A stretch of DNA of 64,000 nucleotides. Origin: Clostridiaceae bacterium Marseille-Q4149. GTDB lineage: Bacteria > Bacillota > Clostridia > Oscillospirales > Oscillospiraceae. Where the stretch lies: the NCBI GenBank assembly GCA_018228685.1, contig CP073691.1:992001-1056000 (forward strand), read 5' to 3'. Below the pieces are notes generated by a model. The model was not told the origin of the DNA. It ran no database searches and saw nothing but the letters and a program-made list of their open reading frames with translations. Both the position numbers and the translations under genes were made by a program. Of this stretch, positions 1 through 9,100 are shown piece by piece. Position 1 is the stretch's first letter. Each line of letters begins with the position of its first letter.

Positions 1-1
1 G

Positions 2-1027
2 CGGGAGATCGGCCTGGATATGCTCATCAATCCCGACCTGGGAGCGGCCCGGGAGATCGCCCGGATCCTGAGCTTCCCGGCGGCCTTCTCGGTGGAGCCC
101 TTCGCTGGAGGGCGCATCGACATGATCGGCTTCCGGGTGACGGAGGAGGACTCCCTGGCGGGGGTGTCCCTGAACGATTTCCATCGCAACCGCCTGGCGG
201 AGGTGCTGATCTGCGCCGCTCACCGGGGGGACGACATCATCATCCCAGACGGCTCCTTTGTGCCCCGCAGCGGGGACAAGCTGTACATGGTGGGCACCAA
301 GGCGGAGCTGCAGAAGATGCTGCGGGGCATCGGACGCACCCTGCAGAAGGTGAAGAACGTGTCCATCCTGGGCGGCAGCCGCATCACCATGTACCTGACC
401 TGGGAGCTGGCCCGCAGCAATACCAAGGTCCGGATCGTGGAGATGAAGCACGACAAGTGCCTGCGTCTGTCCGCCGAGCTGCCCGGGGCCATGATCATCG
501 AGGGCGACGGCACCGACGCCGACCTGATCGAAAGCGAGAACATTTTCGAGACCGACGCCTTTGTGGCGCTGACGGACCGGGACGAGGAGAACCTGCTGAT
601 GGCGCTGACGGCCCAGCGGGCCGGGGTGCCCAAGGTGCTGACCAAGATGACCCGTCCCAACTACATGGACCTGGTGCAGGAGACGAAGCTGGGCAGCATC
701 ATCAGCCCCAAGGACCTGACCTCCAACCAGATCACCCGCTATGTCCGGGCCCTGGCCAACTCCCAGGGCAGCACCGTGGAGAGCCTTTACAAAATGCTGG
801 ACGGCTCCGTGGAGGCGTTGGAATTTACCGCCACGGCCTCCAGCCGGTCGGTGCTGGACAAGCCCCTGAAGGATCTGACCCTGAAAAAGGGCGTGCTGCT
901 GGCGGCCATTGCCCGGGAAAACAAGATCATCATCCCCGGCGGTCTCACCACCATCCAGGAGGGGGACCATGTGGTGGTGGTCACCAAGTCCCAGGTGTTC
1001 GACGACCTGACAGACATCCTGCTGTAA
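2..1027 (+). CDS. trkA: Trk potassium uptake regulator TrkA, C-terminal part
   Basis: Peripheral NAD-binding subunit that gates the TrkH/KtrB potassium channel. The reading frame is already open at the left edge, so the N-terminus lies outside the window; ATG 41 is probably internal. What remains is an RCK_C domain (about residues 30-100 counted from the edge), a second Rossmann RCK_N domain beginning with the nucleotide-binding stretch VSILGGSRITMYLTWEL and ending near residue 240, and a final RCK_C domain up to the stop. This two-tandem-RCK layout is that of full-length TrkA (about 450 residues). A bidirectional terminator follows directly. No trkH is seen; it may lie to the left. Confidence 0.9.
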   Translation, partial: REIGLDMLINPDLGAAREIARILSFPAAFSVEPFAGGRIDMIGFRVTEEDSLAGVSLNDFHRNRLAEVLICAAHRGDDIIIPDGSFVPRSGDKLYMVGTKAELQKMLRGIGRTLQKVKNVSILGGSRITMYLTWELARSNTKVRIVEMKHDKCLRLSAELPGAMIIEGDGTDADLIESENIFETDAFVALTDRDEENLLMALTAQRAGVPKVLTKMTRPNYMDLVQETKLGSIISPKDLTSNQITRYVRALANSQGSTVESLYKMLDGSVEALEFTATASSRSVLDKPLKDLTLKKGVLLAAIARENKIIIPGGLTTIQEGDHVVVVTKSQVFDDLTDILL

Positions 1028-1041
1028 GTAAATAAAACGAG

Positions 1042-1080
1042 CAAGCAAAAACCTCCGGCCTGGCCGGAGGTTTTTGCTTG
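1042..1080. terminator. Bidirectional intrinsic terminator after trkA
   Basis: A near-perfect inverted repeat (GCAAGCAAAAACCTCCGGCC with its complement) has an A-run before and a T-run after the GC-rich stem. It can stop trkA on the plus strand and the short minus-strand gene that follows. Confidence 0.9.
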
Positions 1081-1099
1081 CCGGATAGCCGAAGCATGG

Positions 1100-1267
1100 T
1101 CAGGGCCGCGTCTGTCTGGCGCGCCGGAGTGCCGCCAGACGGTCCCATGCCCCCATGCCCGGGCGGTAGACCAGCTCGCCGATGGCCACGCCGAGAACCG
1201 CCGCCGTTATCAGGGGGATCGTCAGCATGGCGATGTTGGACCGGGCCAATCGTTTTTGGATGGTCAT
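1100..1267 (-). CDS. 55-residue membrane peptide, probable remnant of a histidine kinase N-terminus
   Basis: A 55-codon frame starts at ATG 1267 after a GGGAGGAG ribosome binding site. The product begins MTIQKRLARSNIAMLTIPL, then has one hydrophobic segment (about residues 12-35) and a basic Arg-rich tail. This start resembles the signal-anchor region of sensor histidine kinases, but no sensor, HAMP or kinase domain follows: a stop is reached and the bidirectional terminator comes next. It is most simply a 3'-deleted kinase gene; a functional small membrane protein cannot be excluded. No response regulator is adjacent. Confidence 0.5.
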   Translation of the reverse strand: MTIQKRLARSNIAMLTIPLITAAVLGVAIGELVYRPGMGAWDRLAALRRARQTRP

Positions 1268-1346
1268 GAGAACCACTCCTCCCTTATAGTCAGGCTGATT
1301 ATACCACAGAATGCGGCGGCTGTGGTTAAATAATCCTTAAACAAGG

Positions 1347-1374
1347 TTGCTTTTCCGGACAAAAATGGTATGAT
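1347..1374 (+). promoter_or_regulatory. Sigma-A-type promoter for the FtsW-PBP pair
   Basis: TTGCTT at 1347 and TATGAT at 1369 are separated by 16 bases and lie about 45 bases upstream of the start codon at 1418. Confidence 0.55.
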
Positions 1375-1417
1375 AGACATGACGCGAAAGACAACGGACC
1401 GAAGTGGAGCGTAAACT

Positions 1418-3181
1418 ATGACGGCATTTCTGCAACAATATATTTCCCCGGCGCTGCCGGTGATCCTGTGGCTGTTCCGGGGCGTGACCGCCGGGCTGGC
1501 GGTGTGGCTGCTGGTGCGGTGCTGCAAGTCCCTGTTCCGGGGCCGGGACCGGGAGAGCTGGGGCTTTGTGACCCTGTCCAACGGCGCGCGGTACGAGCTG
1601 TATCACTGGGAGAACGTCATCGGCCGGGCCCGGCGGGCGGATATCCGGGTGAATTTTCCCTCCGTGTCCCGGACACACGCCATTTTGCAGCGGGACGACG
1701 GCGGGATATGGCGGGTCGACCCCATCAACCGCAGCAGCGGGGTGCTGCTGAACGGAAAGCGGACGCTGGTGCCTGCCAGTCTGAACCCCGGGGACTCCAT
1801 CGCCCTGGGCGGGGTGGAGCTGTTCTTCTTCCCGTCGGAGCAGCCCCAGCACACCGGGCAGCCTAAAAAGCGGCCCAGCCCCGTGGGCAGTCTGTGGCTG
1901 CTGACGTTTATCCAGCTGCTGCTGTGGGGGCAGTTTGCCCCGGGCTTCGGAGCGGAGAACATCTATCCCGTCAGCGCGGGCTTTTTCGGCCTGTGCGGCC
2001 TGGGATGGGTGCTGTACGGCGTCAGCCGGAGGCTGCACCGGCGGCAGTTTGACCTGGAGACCCTGGCGCTGCTGCTGGCCACGGTGGGCTTTGCCATCAC
2101 CGCCGCCTGGGACCCGGGCGCTTTGTACAAGCAGCTGGCGGCGGTGGCCCTGGGCATGGGCATCTACTGCGTGCTGGTGTGGCTGCTGGGGCGGCTGCAG
2201 CTGGCGGTGAAGCTGCGGTGGCCGGCGGCGGGACTGGCGGCGGCGCTGCTGGCCTTCAACGTGGTGATGGGCGAGCGGATCTTCGGAGCCAAAAACTGGA
2301 TCTCCGTGGGGCCCATCTCCTTCCAGCCGTCGGAGCTGGTGAAGCTGGCGTTTATCCTGGCGGGGGCCGCCACCCTGGACCGGCTGTTTGCCAAGCGGAA
2401 CCTGATCTTCACGGTGCTGTTCTCCGCCTATTGCGTGGGATGCCTGGCGCTGATGAGCGATTTCGGCACGGCGCTGGTATTCTTTGTGGCATTCCTGTGC
2501 ATCGCCTTTCTGCGGACCGGTGACCTGGCCTCCATCGTGATGATGACGGCGGCGGCGGGCTTCGCCGGGGGCCTGGTGCTGCACTTCAAGCCGTATGTGG
2601 CCCAGCGGTTCACCGTCTGGCGGCACGCCTGGGAATTTACCCAGACCACCGGCTATCAGCAGAGCCGCACCATGTCCGCCGCCGCCTCCGGGGGACTGTT
2701 CGGCACGGGGCCGGAGGATGCGTGGCTGAAATATGTGGGGGCGGCCAACACGGACCTGGTATTCGGCGTGGTAAGCGAGGAGTTCGGGCTGCTGCTGGCC
2801 CTGGTGTGCGTGGGGGCGGTGATGGCCCTGGCGGTGTTTGCCCTGCGGTCCGGCGACAGTGCCCGGTCCGGCTTCTATGCCATCGCCGCCTGCGCCGCGG
2901 CGTCCATGCTGATCTTCCAGACCACCCTGAACGTGCTGGGTGCGGTGGACATTCTGCCCCTGACCGGCGTTACGTTTCCCTTTGTGTCCATGGGCGGGTC
3001 CAGCATGCTGTCCTGCTGGGGGCTGCTGGCCTATCTGAAGGCCGCCGACGTGCGCCGTCCGCCGGAGGAGAGGTCACCGGAGGACAAGCCGGAGAAGCCC
3101 GCCCCGAAGCGGGAGGGGTTTTTTGAGGATATGCCGGAGATCCCGGTGGACGAGATATTCGGGAAGGAGGGGCGGTCTTGA
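1418..3181 (+). CDS. FHA-domain-containing FtsW/RodA/SpoVE family glycosyltransferase
   Basis: A 587-residue membrane protein. Residues 10-32 form an N-terminal anchor. Residues 55-135 are a forkhead-associated (phosphothreonine-binding) domain, with the conserved GRARRADI and SVSRTHA motifs and a later NRSSGVLLNG stretch. From about 145 a multi-span SEDS domain follows, including the typical NWISVGPISFQPSELVKL and, near the C-terminus, FPFVSMGGSS. SEDS proteins polymerise lipid II with a partner class B PBP, and the next gene encodes one, overlapping by 4 bases (TTGA). The C-terminal 45 residues are a charged cytoplasmic tail. The N-terminal FHA domain suggests control by a Ser/Thr kinase; that is inference. 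Confidence 0.9.
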   Translation: MTAFLQQYISPALPVILWLFRGVTAGLAVWLLVRCCKSLFRGRDRESWGFVTLSNGARYELYHWENVIGRARRADIRVNFPSVSRTHAILQRDDGGIWRVDPINRSSGVLLNGKRTLVPASLNPGDSIALGGVELFFFPSEQPQHTGQPKKRPSPVGSLWLLTFIQLLLWGQFAPGFGAENIYPVSAGFFGLCGLGWVLYGVSRRLHRRQFDLETLALLLATVGFAITAAWDPGALYKQLAAVALGMGIYCVLVWLLGRLQLAVKLRWPAAGLAAALLAFNVVMGERIFGAKNWISVGPISFQPSELVKLAFILAGAATLDRLFAKRNLIFTVLFSAYCVGCLALMSDFGTALVFFVAFLCIAFLRTGDLASIVMMTAAAGFAGGLVLHFKPYVAQRFTVWRHAWEFTQTTGYQQSRTMSAAASGGLFGTGPEDAWLKYVGAANTDLVFGVVSEEFGLLLALVCVGAVMALAVFALRSGDSARSGFYAIAACAAASMLIFQTTLNVLGAVDILPLTGVTFPFVSMGGSSMLSCWGLLAYLKAADVRRPPEERSPEDKPEKPAPKREGFFEDMPEIPVDEIFGKEGRS

Positions 3182-4524
3182 AACAGGTAAAGCTGCGGTC
3201 CATGCTGCTGGCGGCGCTGGTGGCGGTGCTGGCGGCGGGAGTGGTGCTGTTCTGCGTGCGGTATGTGGTGCAGGGCGGACAGTGGGCCGCCTTCTCCGCC
3301 AATGACCATGCCTATCGGAATGGGCGGCTGGCCCTGGGTCAGGTGCTGGACCGCAACGGGGTGCTTTTGTATGACGGGGCCTCCGGCAGCTGGGCAGAGG
3401 ACGGCGTCATTCGCCGGGCGACGCTCCATGTGGTGGGCGACCGGGACGACAACATTTCCACCTCTGCCAAGGCGGCTATGCGGCGGCGCCTGGTGGGCTT
3501 TGACCCGCTGACGGGTACCTCCGCCGGAGGACACAAGGTATATCTGACCATTGACGCAGAGCTGAACGCTGCGGCCCTGGAGGCCCTGAACGGCCGGAAG
3601 GGGGCCGTGGCGGTGTACAACTACCGCACCGGCGACGTGCTGTGCATGGTGTCCAGCCCCACCTTTGATCCGGCGGACCCGCCGGAGATCCGGGACGGGG
3701 ACAGCCGGTATGACGGCGTGTATCTGAACCGGGTGCTGTCCTCCACCTTCGCGCCGGGCTCCGTGTTCAAGCTGGTGACCACCGCCGCGGCCCTGGAGCA
3801 GCTGGACGGGACCCTGGACCGGCACTTCACCTGCACCGGGCGGCTGGAGCTGGAGGGCGGCGTTATCACCTGTCCCTATGCCCACGGGGAGATGGACCTG
3901 TACGACGCCCTGGCCCGGTCCTGCAACTGCGCCTATGCCCAGATGGCGGTGGAGCTGGGGGGCGATACCCTGGCCCAATACGCGGAAAAGGCCGGGCTGA
4001 CCCAGAGCTTTTCCGTCAGCGGCATCAGCGCGGCAGCGGGACAGTTCACCGCAGGGCAGGGGGCGGACCTGGGCTGGTCCGGCGTGGGCCAGTATGACGA
4101 CCTGGTGAACCCCTGCGCGTTCCTGAGGCTTTTGGGCTCCCTGGCCGGGGGCAAAACAGTGGGGCCCCGGCTGGTGTATCAGGAGACCACCATGCATGGC
4201 ATTCCCCTGCCGGGGGACGGCGCGCCGTCGCTGAAGGCCCCCTTTGACGCGGACACCTGCCGGGTGCTGCGGGATATGATGCGCAACAACGTGCAGCAGA
4301 CCTATGGCCAGAGCATGTTCGGCTCCCTGGCGGTGTGCGCCAAGTCCGGCACTGCCGAGGCCGCGCCGGGGCAGTCCCCCCATGCGTGGTTCGCCGGGTT
4401 CGTGGCGGATGAGGATCTGCCCCTGGCCTTTGTGGTGCTGGTGGAAAACGGCGGCGGCGGCGCGGATGCCGCCGGTCCCATTGCCGCCCGGCTGCTGGCA
4501 CAGGCGGCGGAAACAGCGGAATAA
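3178..4524 (+). CDS. Class B penicillin-binding protein (transpeptidase)
   Basis: A 448-residue D,D-transpeptidase that cross-links peptidoglycan outside the membrane. It starts with TTG overlapping the FtsW stop; a GGAAGGAGG ribosome binding site lies just upstream. Residues 8-30 are the signal anchor. The catalytic triad motifs are visible: SVFK (nucleophile Ser), SCN (SxN) and KSGTAE (KTG-type). The region between anchor and transpeptidase domain is short, so the pedestal domain is reduced compared with PBP2/PBP3 (usually 550-700 residues); this matches the PbpA-like form next to SEDS genes in Clostridia. Expected to act as the obligate partner of the upstream polymerase. Confidence 0.92.
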   Translation: MKQVKLRSMLLAALVAVLAAGVVLFCVRYVVQGGQWAAFSANDHAYRNGRLALGQVLDRNGVLLYDGASGSWAEDGVIRRATLHVVGDRDDNISTSAKAAMRRRLVGFDPLTGTSAGGHKVYLTIDAELNAAALEALNGRKGAVAVYNYRTGDVLCMVSSPTFDPADPPEIRDGDSRYDGVYLNRVLSSTFAPGSVFKLVTTAAALEQLDGTLDRHFTCTGRLELEGGVITCPYAHGEMDLYDALARSCNCAYAQMAVELGGDTLAQYAEKAGLTQSFSVSGISAAAGQFTAGQGADLGWSGVGQYDDLVNPCAFLRLLGSLAGGKTVGPRLVYQETTMHGIPLPGDGAPSLKAPFDADTCRVLRDMMRNNVQQTYGQSMFGSLAVCAKSGTAEAAPGQSPHAWFAGFVADEDLPLAFVVLVENGGGGADAAGPIAARLLAQAAETAE

Positions 4525-4525
4525 G

Positions 4526-4560
4526 AAAACGAGGAGAGCGCCGCTCTCCTCGTTTCTTTT
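4526..4560 (+). terminator. Intrinsic terminator after the PBP gene
   Basis: Inverted repeat ACGAGGAGAGC / GCTCTCCTCGT followed by TTTCTTTT, immediately after the PBP stop codon. It also lies at the 3' end of the converging DUF4364 gene. Confidence 0.85.
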
Positions 4561-4562
4561 GC

Positions 4563-5093
4563 TTATTGCTCTGCGGGGGGGTACAGGGCCGACAGCAGGC
4601 GGGTATAGACGCCCTCCGGGTCCTGCCGGAACCGGTCCGCCAGGTCCCGGGCCATGGCCTCGGTGGCGGCGGTAAGCTCCAGGTGCAGGATGCTGTCCAC
4701 ATCGTCCCGCAGCCGCAGCTCCACCACATAGGAGCCGTTTTCCCGGGCAGTGACTTGGCTTTGCACCTGGTTTCGCCGCAGCAGGCGGCGGTTGTATTCC
4801 GCCACGTTCTTATCCGTCCGCAGGCGCACGGAGTAGGGGAGGCTGGACTCGCAGATCTCGCTGTTTTTCAGCCCCTTGGGGGTGATGGCGTAGCAGCCCT
4901 CCTCCGTCAGGCGCAGGTGCTCCGTCTGCACCAGATCGTTCAGGCACTCGGCATAGGCAAAGTAGTCGATGCCGTCGTCGCACATGGTCAACTCCTGCAT
5001 CCCCTCCGGCGGCAGAGGCTCCGACACCCGGGCGGCGATATACAGGATCAGAAACTTGATCTCCAGCTTGTCGTGAATGAATCCGGCGGCCAT
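4563..5093 (-). CDS. DUF4364 family protein
   Basis: A 176-residue cytoplasmic protein of the Clostridial DUF4364 family, function unknown. The N-terminal half (FIHDKLEIKFLILYIAARV through ITPKGLKNSEICE) looks like a winged-helix fold with the ITPKG turn common in PadR/MarR-like wings. The C-terminal half is beta-rich. ATG 5093 is chosen because conservation begins at MAAGFIHDKLEIK and a GAGGATGGGG stretch precedes it; the frame is open further upstream but in poorly conserved sequence. It converges with the PBP gene and is diverged from the Cys-rich gene at 5245. Confidence 0.75.
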   Translation of the reverse strand: MAAGFIHDKLEIKFLILYIAARVSEPLPPEGMQELTMCDDGIDYFAYAECLNDLVQTEHLRLTEEGCYAITPKGLKNSEICESSLPYSVRLRTDKNVAEYNRRLLRRNQVQSQVTARENGSYVVELRLRDDVDSILHLELTAATEAMARDLADRFRQDPEGVYTRLLSALYPPAEQ

Positions 5094-5244
5094 ATGCACC
5101 CCATCCTCTCGTCTTGTTTCCTTTATTATACCGGAAATCCCCGGATTTGTACAGGCTTTTTTCCGCACCACCGCCGCCCGGCGGCCATACACTGGAGTGA
5201 AGGGCGCAGCCAGCCCCTTCATTACTTAATGGGAGGTTTATTTC

Positions 5245-6081
5245 ATGCCTGAAAACGGAATGCCGGGCCCGGTCTGCGATCTGAGCAGCGTTCGCGAGTC
5301 CGTTTGTATCCATACACGGAAGATCTTCGACTCCTGCCGCGACAAGGACTGCGTGGAGGACCTGCGGTTCTATCCCACGGCGTCGGCCATGGAGCTGCTG
5401 TCCGGGTGCCAGATGGTCCGGGGCGGCACGGCGGAGCTGCTGTATGTGTACACCGACGTGGAGCCGGTGACCTTCAACCGGGGCTTCTACTCCATCGATA
5501 TGCGGTTTTTCTATCGGGTGACGTTGCAGGTGGGCACCGGGACGCCCCGGTGCGCCGGGGCCGAGGGCCTGTGCGTGTTCGACAAGCGCTGCATCCTGTT
5601 CGGCAGCGAGGGCAGCGCCAAGATCTTCTCCTCCGACACCGTCATCGACGAGCTGGATATCCCCGGCCGGATGCGCACCAATCTGCCCACCGCCGTGGTG
5701 GAGGCCGTGGACCCCATCGTGCTGGACACCCGGGTGGACGACGGCTGCAAGCCCCGGTGCTGCGAGTGCGGCCTGACGGAGATCCCGGCCTTCATCGCCC
5801 GCAGCTTCGGCGAGGAGCTGGTGTTTGACGACGGCGGCCGCCGCCGGTTCTATGTGACCCTGGGTCAGTTCACCCTGGTGCGGCTGGAGCGGGACACCCA
5901 GCTGCTGATCCCGGTGTACGACTACTGCATCCCCCAGGCGGAGTGCAGCTGCGGCGATCAGGAGGACCCCTGCGGCCTGTTCCGCAACGTGGCCTTCCCC
6001 ATCGGGGAGTTCTTCCCGCCCAGCACCCTGGAGATGCCCAAGGACTACGCCGCCACCCGCAGCTACTGCGCCTGCCACTGA
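5245..6081 (+). CDS. Conserved cysteine-rich protein of unknown function
   Basis: A 278-residue protein preceded by a GGGAGG ribosome binding site. It holds about 19 cysteines, concentrated at the N-terminus (SVCIHTRKIFDSCRDKDC), in the middle (CKPRCCECG) and at the C-terminus (CSCGDQEDPCG, then CACH). There is no signal peptide or membrane segment. The N-terminal motif is one I associate with Clostridial proteins of unknown function, possibly spore-coat related, but I cannot assign a family. Paired cysteines could bind metal or cross-link the protein; this is inference. Its own terminator follows. Confidence 0.6.
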   Translation: MPENGMPGPVCDLSSVRESVCIHTRKIFDSCRDKDCVEDLRFYPTASAMELLSGCQMVRGGTAELLYVYTDVEPVTFNRGFYSIDMRFFYRVTLQVGTGTPRCAGAEGLCVFDKRCILFGSEGSAKIFSSDTVIDELDIPGRMRTNLPTAVVEAVDPIVLDTRVDDGCKPRCCECGLTEIPAFIARSFGEELVFDDGGRRRFYVTLGQFTLVRLERDTQLLIPVYDYCIPQAECSCGDQEDPCGLFRNVAFPIGEFFPPSTLEMPKDYAATRSYCACH

Positions 6082-6092
6082 CCGGGAATAGC

Positions 6093-6121
6093 AAAGCCCC
6101 CGCCATCCGGCGGGGGCTTTT
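6093..6121. terminator. Intrinsic terminator between converging genes
   Basis: AAAGCCCCCGCC and GGCGGGGGCTTTT form a strong GC stem with flanking A and T runs. It can serve the Cys-rich gene (plus) and dnaE (minus). Confidence 0.9.
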
Positions 6122-6127
6122 CAGGCG

Positions 6128-9100
6128 TCATGCCTTCTCCTTTACCACCACGTTTTCCTCTCCCAGCCATTCCCGGCACTCCTGCAGCAGGGCCGGATGA
6201 TTCAGGCAGTGGGTGCCCAGGAGCTTCCCGGTGTCCGCCAGGCGGATCTTCACCGGGGTGGAGCCCTCAAACATGGTCATCACCAGCTTGATATGCCGGA
6301 AGGCAGGGCTGTCGGCGCTGGGGAAGCGGAGATAGATGGTGCTCTCCCGCTGAGTCGGTCGGCGGGAGGGCTGCTCCGCTGCAGGCGGCAGTCCGCTTTC
6401 CAGAGGGTACAGGGAGTCGCACATGATCTGGGGGGGCTTCTCGTCCCGGACGGACAGGCGTCCCTTTACCAGCACCGGGGTGTTCACCTGCATATAGCTG
6501 CCGCACTGGTCAATGACCCGGCTGAAGCACAGCAGCTCCATGGAGGCCAGCTCATCCTCGATGGTCACATAGGCCATGAGGGTGTTGTTTTTGGTGGTGC
6601 GGGTGCGGCTGGCGGTGATGACCCCTGCCACGGTGACGTTCTGGCCATCGGCAAAGCGCTTGGGGCCGTCCTGGCCCTCGAAATCGGACATGATGGCGTG
6701 GATGGGCACGGCCCCGGCCCGCTTGGCCAGGGGACGGTAGTCCTCCATAGGGTGACCGGACAGGTACAGGCCCGTGGTGTCCTTCTCCATGCTCATCCGC
6801 TCCACGGCGGTGAACTCCGGGATATCCGGCAGGGGGACGCTGGACACAGAGGACCCGGAGGAGGCGGACATGCCGAACAGGTCCATCTGCCCCTCCACAT
6901 TCTTCCGGCGGGAGGAGGCAATGCCGTCCAGTACCCGCTCGTACACTGCTACCAGCTGGGAGCGTCTGGCTCCCAGACTGTCGAAGGCACCGCAGCGGAT
7001 GAGGTTCTCCACAGCCCGCTTGTTCATGTCCGTGCAGTCGAACATCCGCTGGCAGAAATCCTGGAAGGAGGCAAAGGGCCCGTCCTGCTGCCGCTGGCGC
7101 ACCACGGCCTGGATAAAGCCCCGGCCGATGTTCTTCACGGCCACCAGGCCGAAGCGGATGCCGCCCTCCTCCACGGTGAACCGGTCATAGGAGCGGTTCA
7201 CATCCGGCGGCAGCAGGGCGATGCCGCAGTCCTTGCACTCGGCGATGTATTCGGCCACCTTGTCGGAGTTGTCCAGCACCGAGGTCAGCAGGGCGGCCAT
7301 ATACTCCCGGGTGAAGTGGCACTTGAAATACGCCGTCTGATAGGCCACCACCGCATAGCTGACAGCGTGTGCCTTGTTGAAGGCGTAGTTGGCGAAGTCG
7401 TAAATTTCGTCGAAAATGGCCTGGGCCGTGGCCTCGGGGATGCCGCTGGCCACGCAGCCCCGGATGTTCCGGGCGGGGTCGCCATGGAGGAAGGCCTCCC
7501 GCTCCCGCTCCACGTCCTTGGCCTTCTTCTTGGACATGGCCCGGCGCACCATGTCCGCCTGGCCCAGGGAATAGCCCGCCAGCTCCTGGAAGATCTTGAT
7601 GACCTGCTCCTGGTACACGATGCAGCCGTAGGTGCCGGAGAGGATCGGCTCCAGCTTGGGGTGCTTATAGGTCACCAGGGAGGGATCGTGCTTGCAGGCC
7701 ACAAACCGGGGGATGGAATCCATGGGGCCGGGGCGGTACAGGGCGATGATGGCGGTGATGTCCTCGATGTTCTGGGGCTTCAGTCCCAGGCACACGCCGG
7801 TCATGCCGGAGGACTCCATCTGGAACACGCCGCCGGTTTTGCCCTGGGTCAGCATATCGAAGGTGGCCTTGTCGTCCATGGGAATGTCCGCCAGGCGGAA
7901 ATCCGGGTGGTCCTTCTGGACCATTTTCACCGCGTCGTCCAGCACCGTCAGGTTCCGCAGGCCCAGAAAGTCCATTTTCAGCAGACCCAGCTCCTCCAGG
8001 GTCACCATGGTATACTGGCACACGATGGACTCGTCGTTCCGGGCCAGGGGAACGTATTCGTACACCGGCCGCTTGGTGATGACCACGCCGGCGGCGTGGG
8101 TGGAGGCGTGGCGGGGCATACCCTCCAGGGCCCGGGCGGTGTCGATGAGCTTGTGGACCCGGGGGTCCTGCTGGTACAGGTCCGACAGCTGCTTGGACAG
8201 CTTCAGGGCATCGTTCAGGGTAATGTGGGGGCCGGTGGGCACCAGCTTGGCCACGGTGTCCGTCTCGGCATACGTCATGTTCAGCACCCGGCCCACATCC
8301 CGGATAGCGGCCCGGGCCGCCATGGTGCCGAAGGTGACGATCTGGGCCACATGGTCATCGCCATACTTGCGCCGGACATAGTCTACCACCTCGCCCCGGC
8401 GGGTGTCGCCGAAATCCATGTCGATATCCGGCATGGAGACACGCTCCGGGTTCAGGAAGCGCTCAAAATACAGGCTGTACTGCATGGGGTCGATGTCCGT
8501 GATGCGCAGGCAGTAGGACACCATGCTGCCGGCGGCGGAGCCGCGGCCCGGCCCCACAGGGATCCCCGCGCCCTTGGCATAGTTGACGAAGTCCTGGACG
8601 ATGAGGAAATAGTCCGTGAAGCCCATTTTCCCGATCATGTCCAGCTCATAGTCCAGCTGCCTGTGATAGGCGGGGTTTTCGCCGTAGCGTGCCCGGAAGC
8701 CACGCTGGCACAGCTCCCGCAGATAGGTGGGGGAGTCGTACCCCTCCGGCAGCTGGAACTCCGGCAGGTGATACTTGCCGAAGGTAAAGTCAAACTGGCA
8801 CCGGTCGGCAATGCGCTGGGTGTTCTCCACGGCGTCGGGATAACCGGCGAACAGCTCCTCCATCTCCTCCGTGGAGCGGATGTAGAAATTCCGCGGCTCA
8901 TAGCGCATGCGGTTCTCATCGTCCACGGTTTTTCCGGTCTGGATGCACAGCAGCACGTCGTGGCTCTCGGCGTCCTCCTTCCGGAGATAGTGGGCGTCGT
9001 TGGTGCAGACCAGGGGGATGCCCGTCTCCTGGTGCAGGCGCAGCAGGCCCCGGTTCACCGTGGTCTGCTGGGGAATGCCGTGATCCTGAAGCTCCAGATA

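Noticed and set aside
457..1035. Second plus-strand frame inside trkA
   Set aside because: Out-of-frame shadow with repetitive Gly/Arg/His composition.
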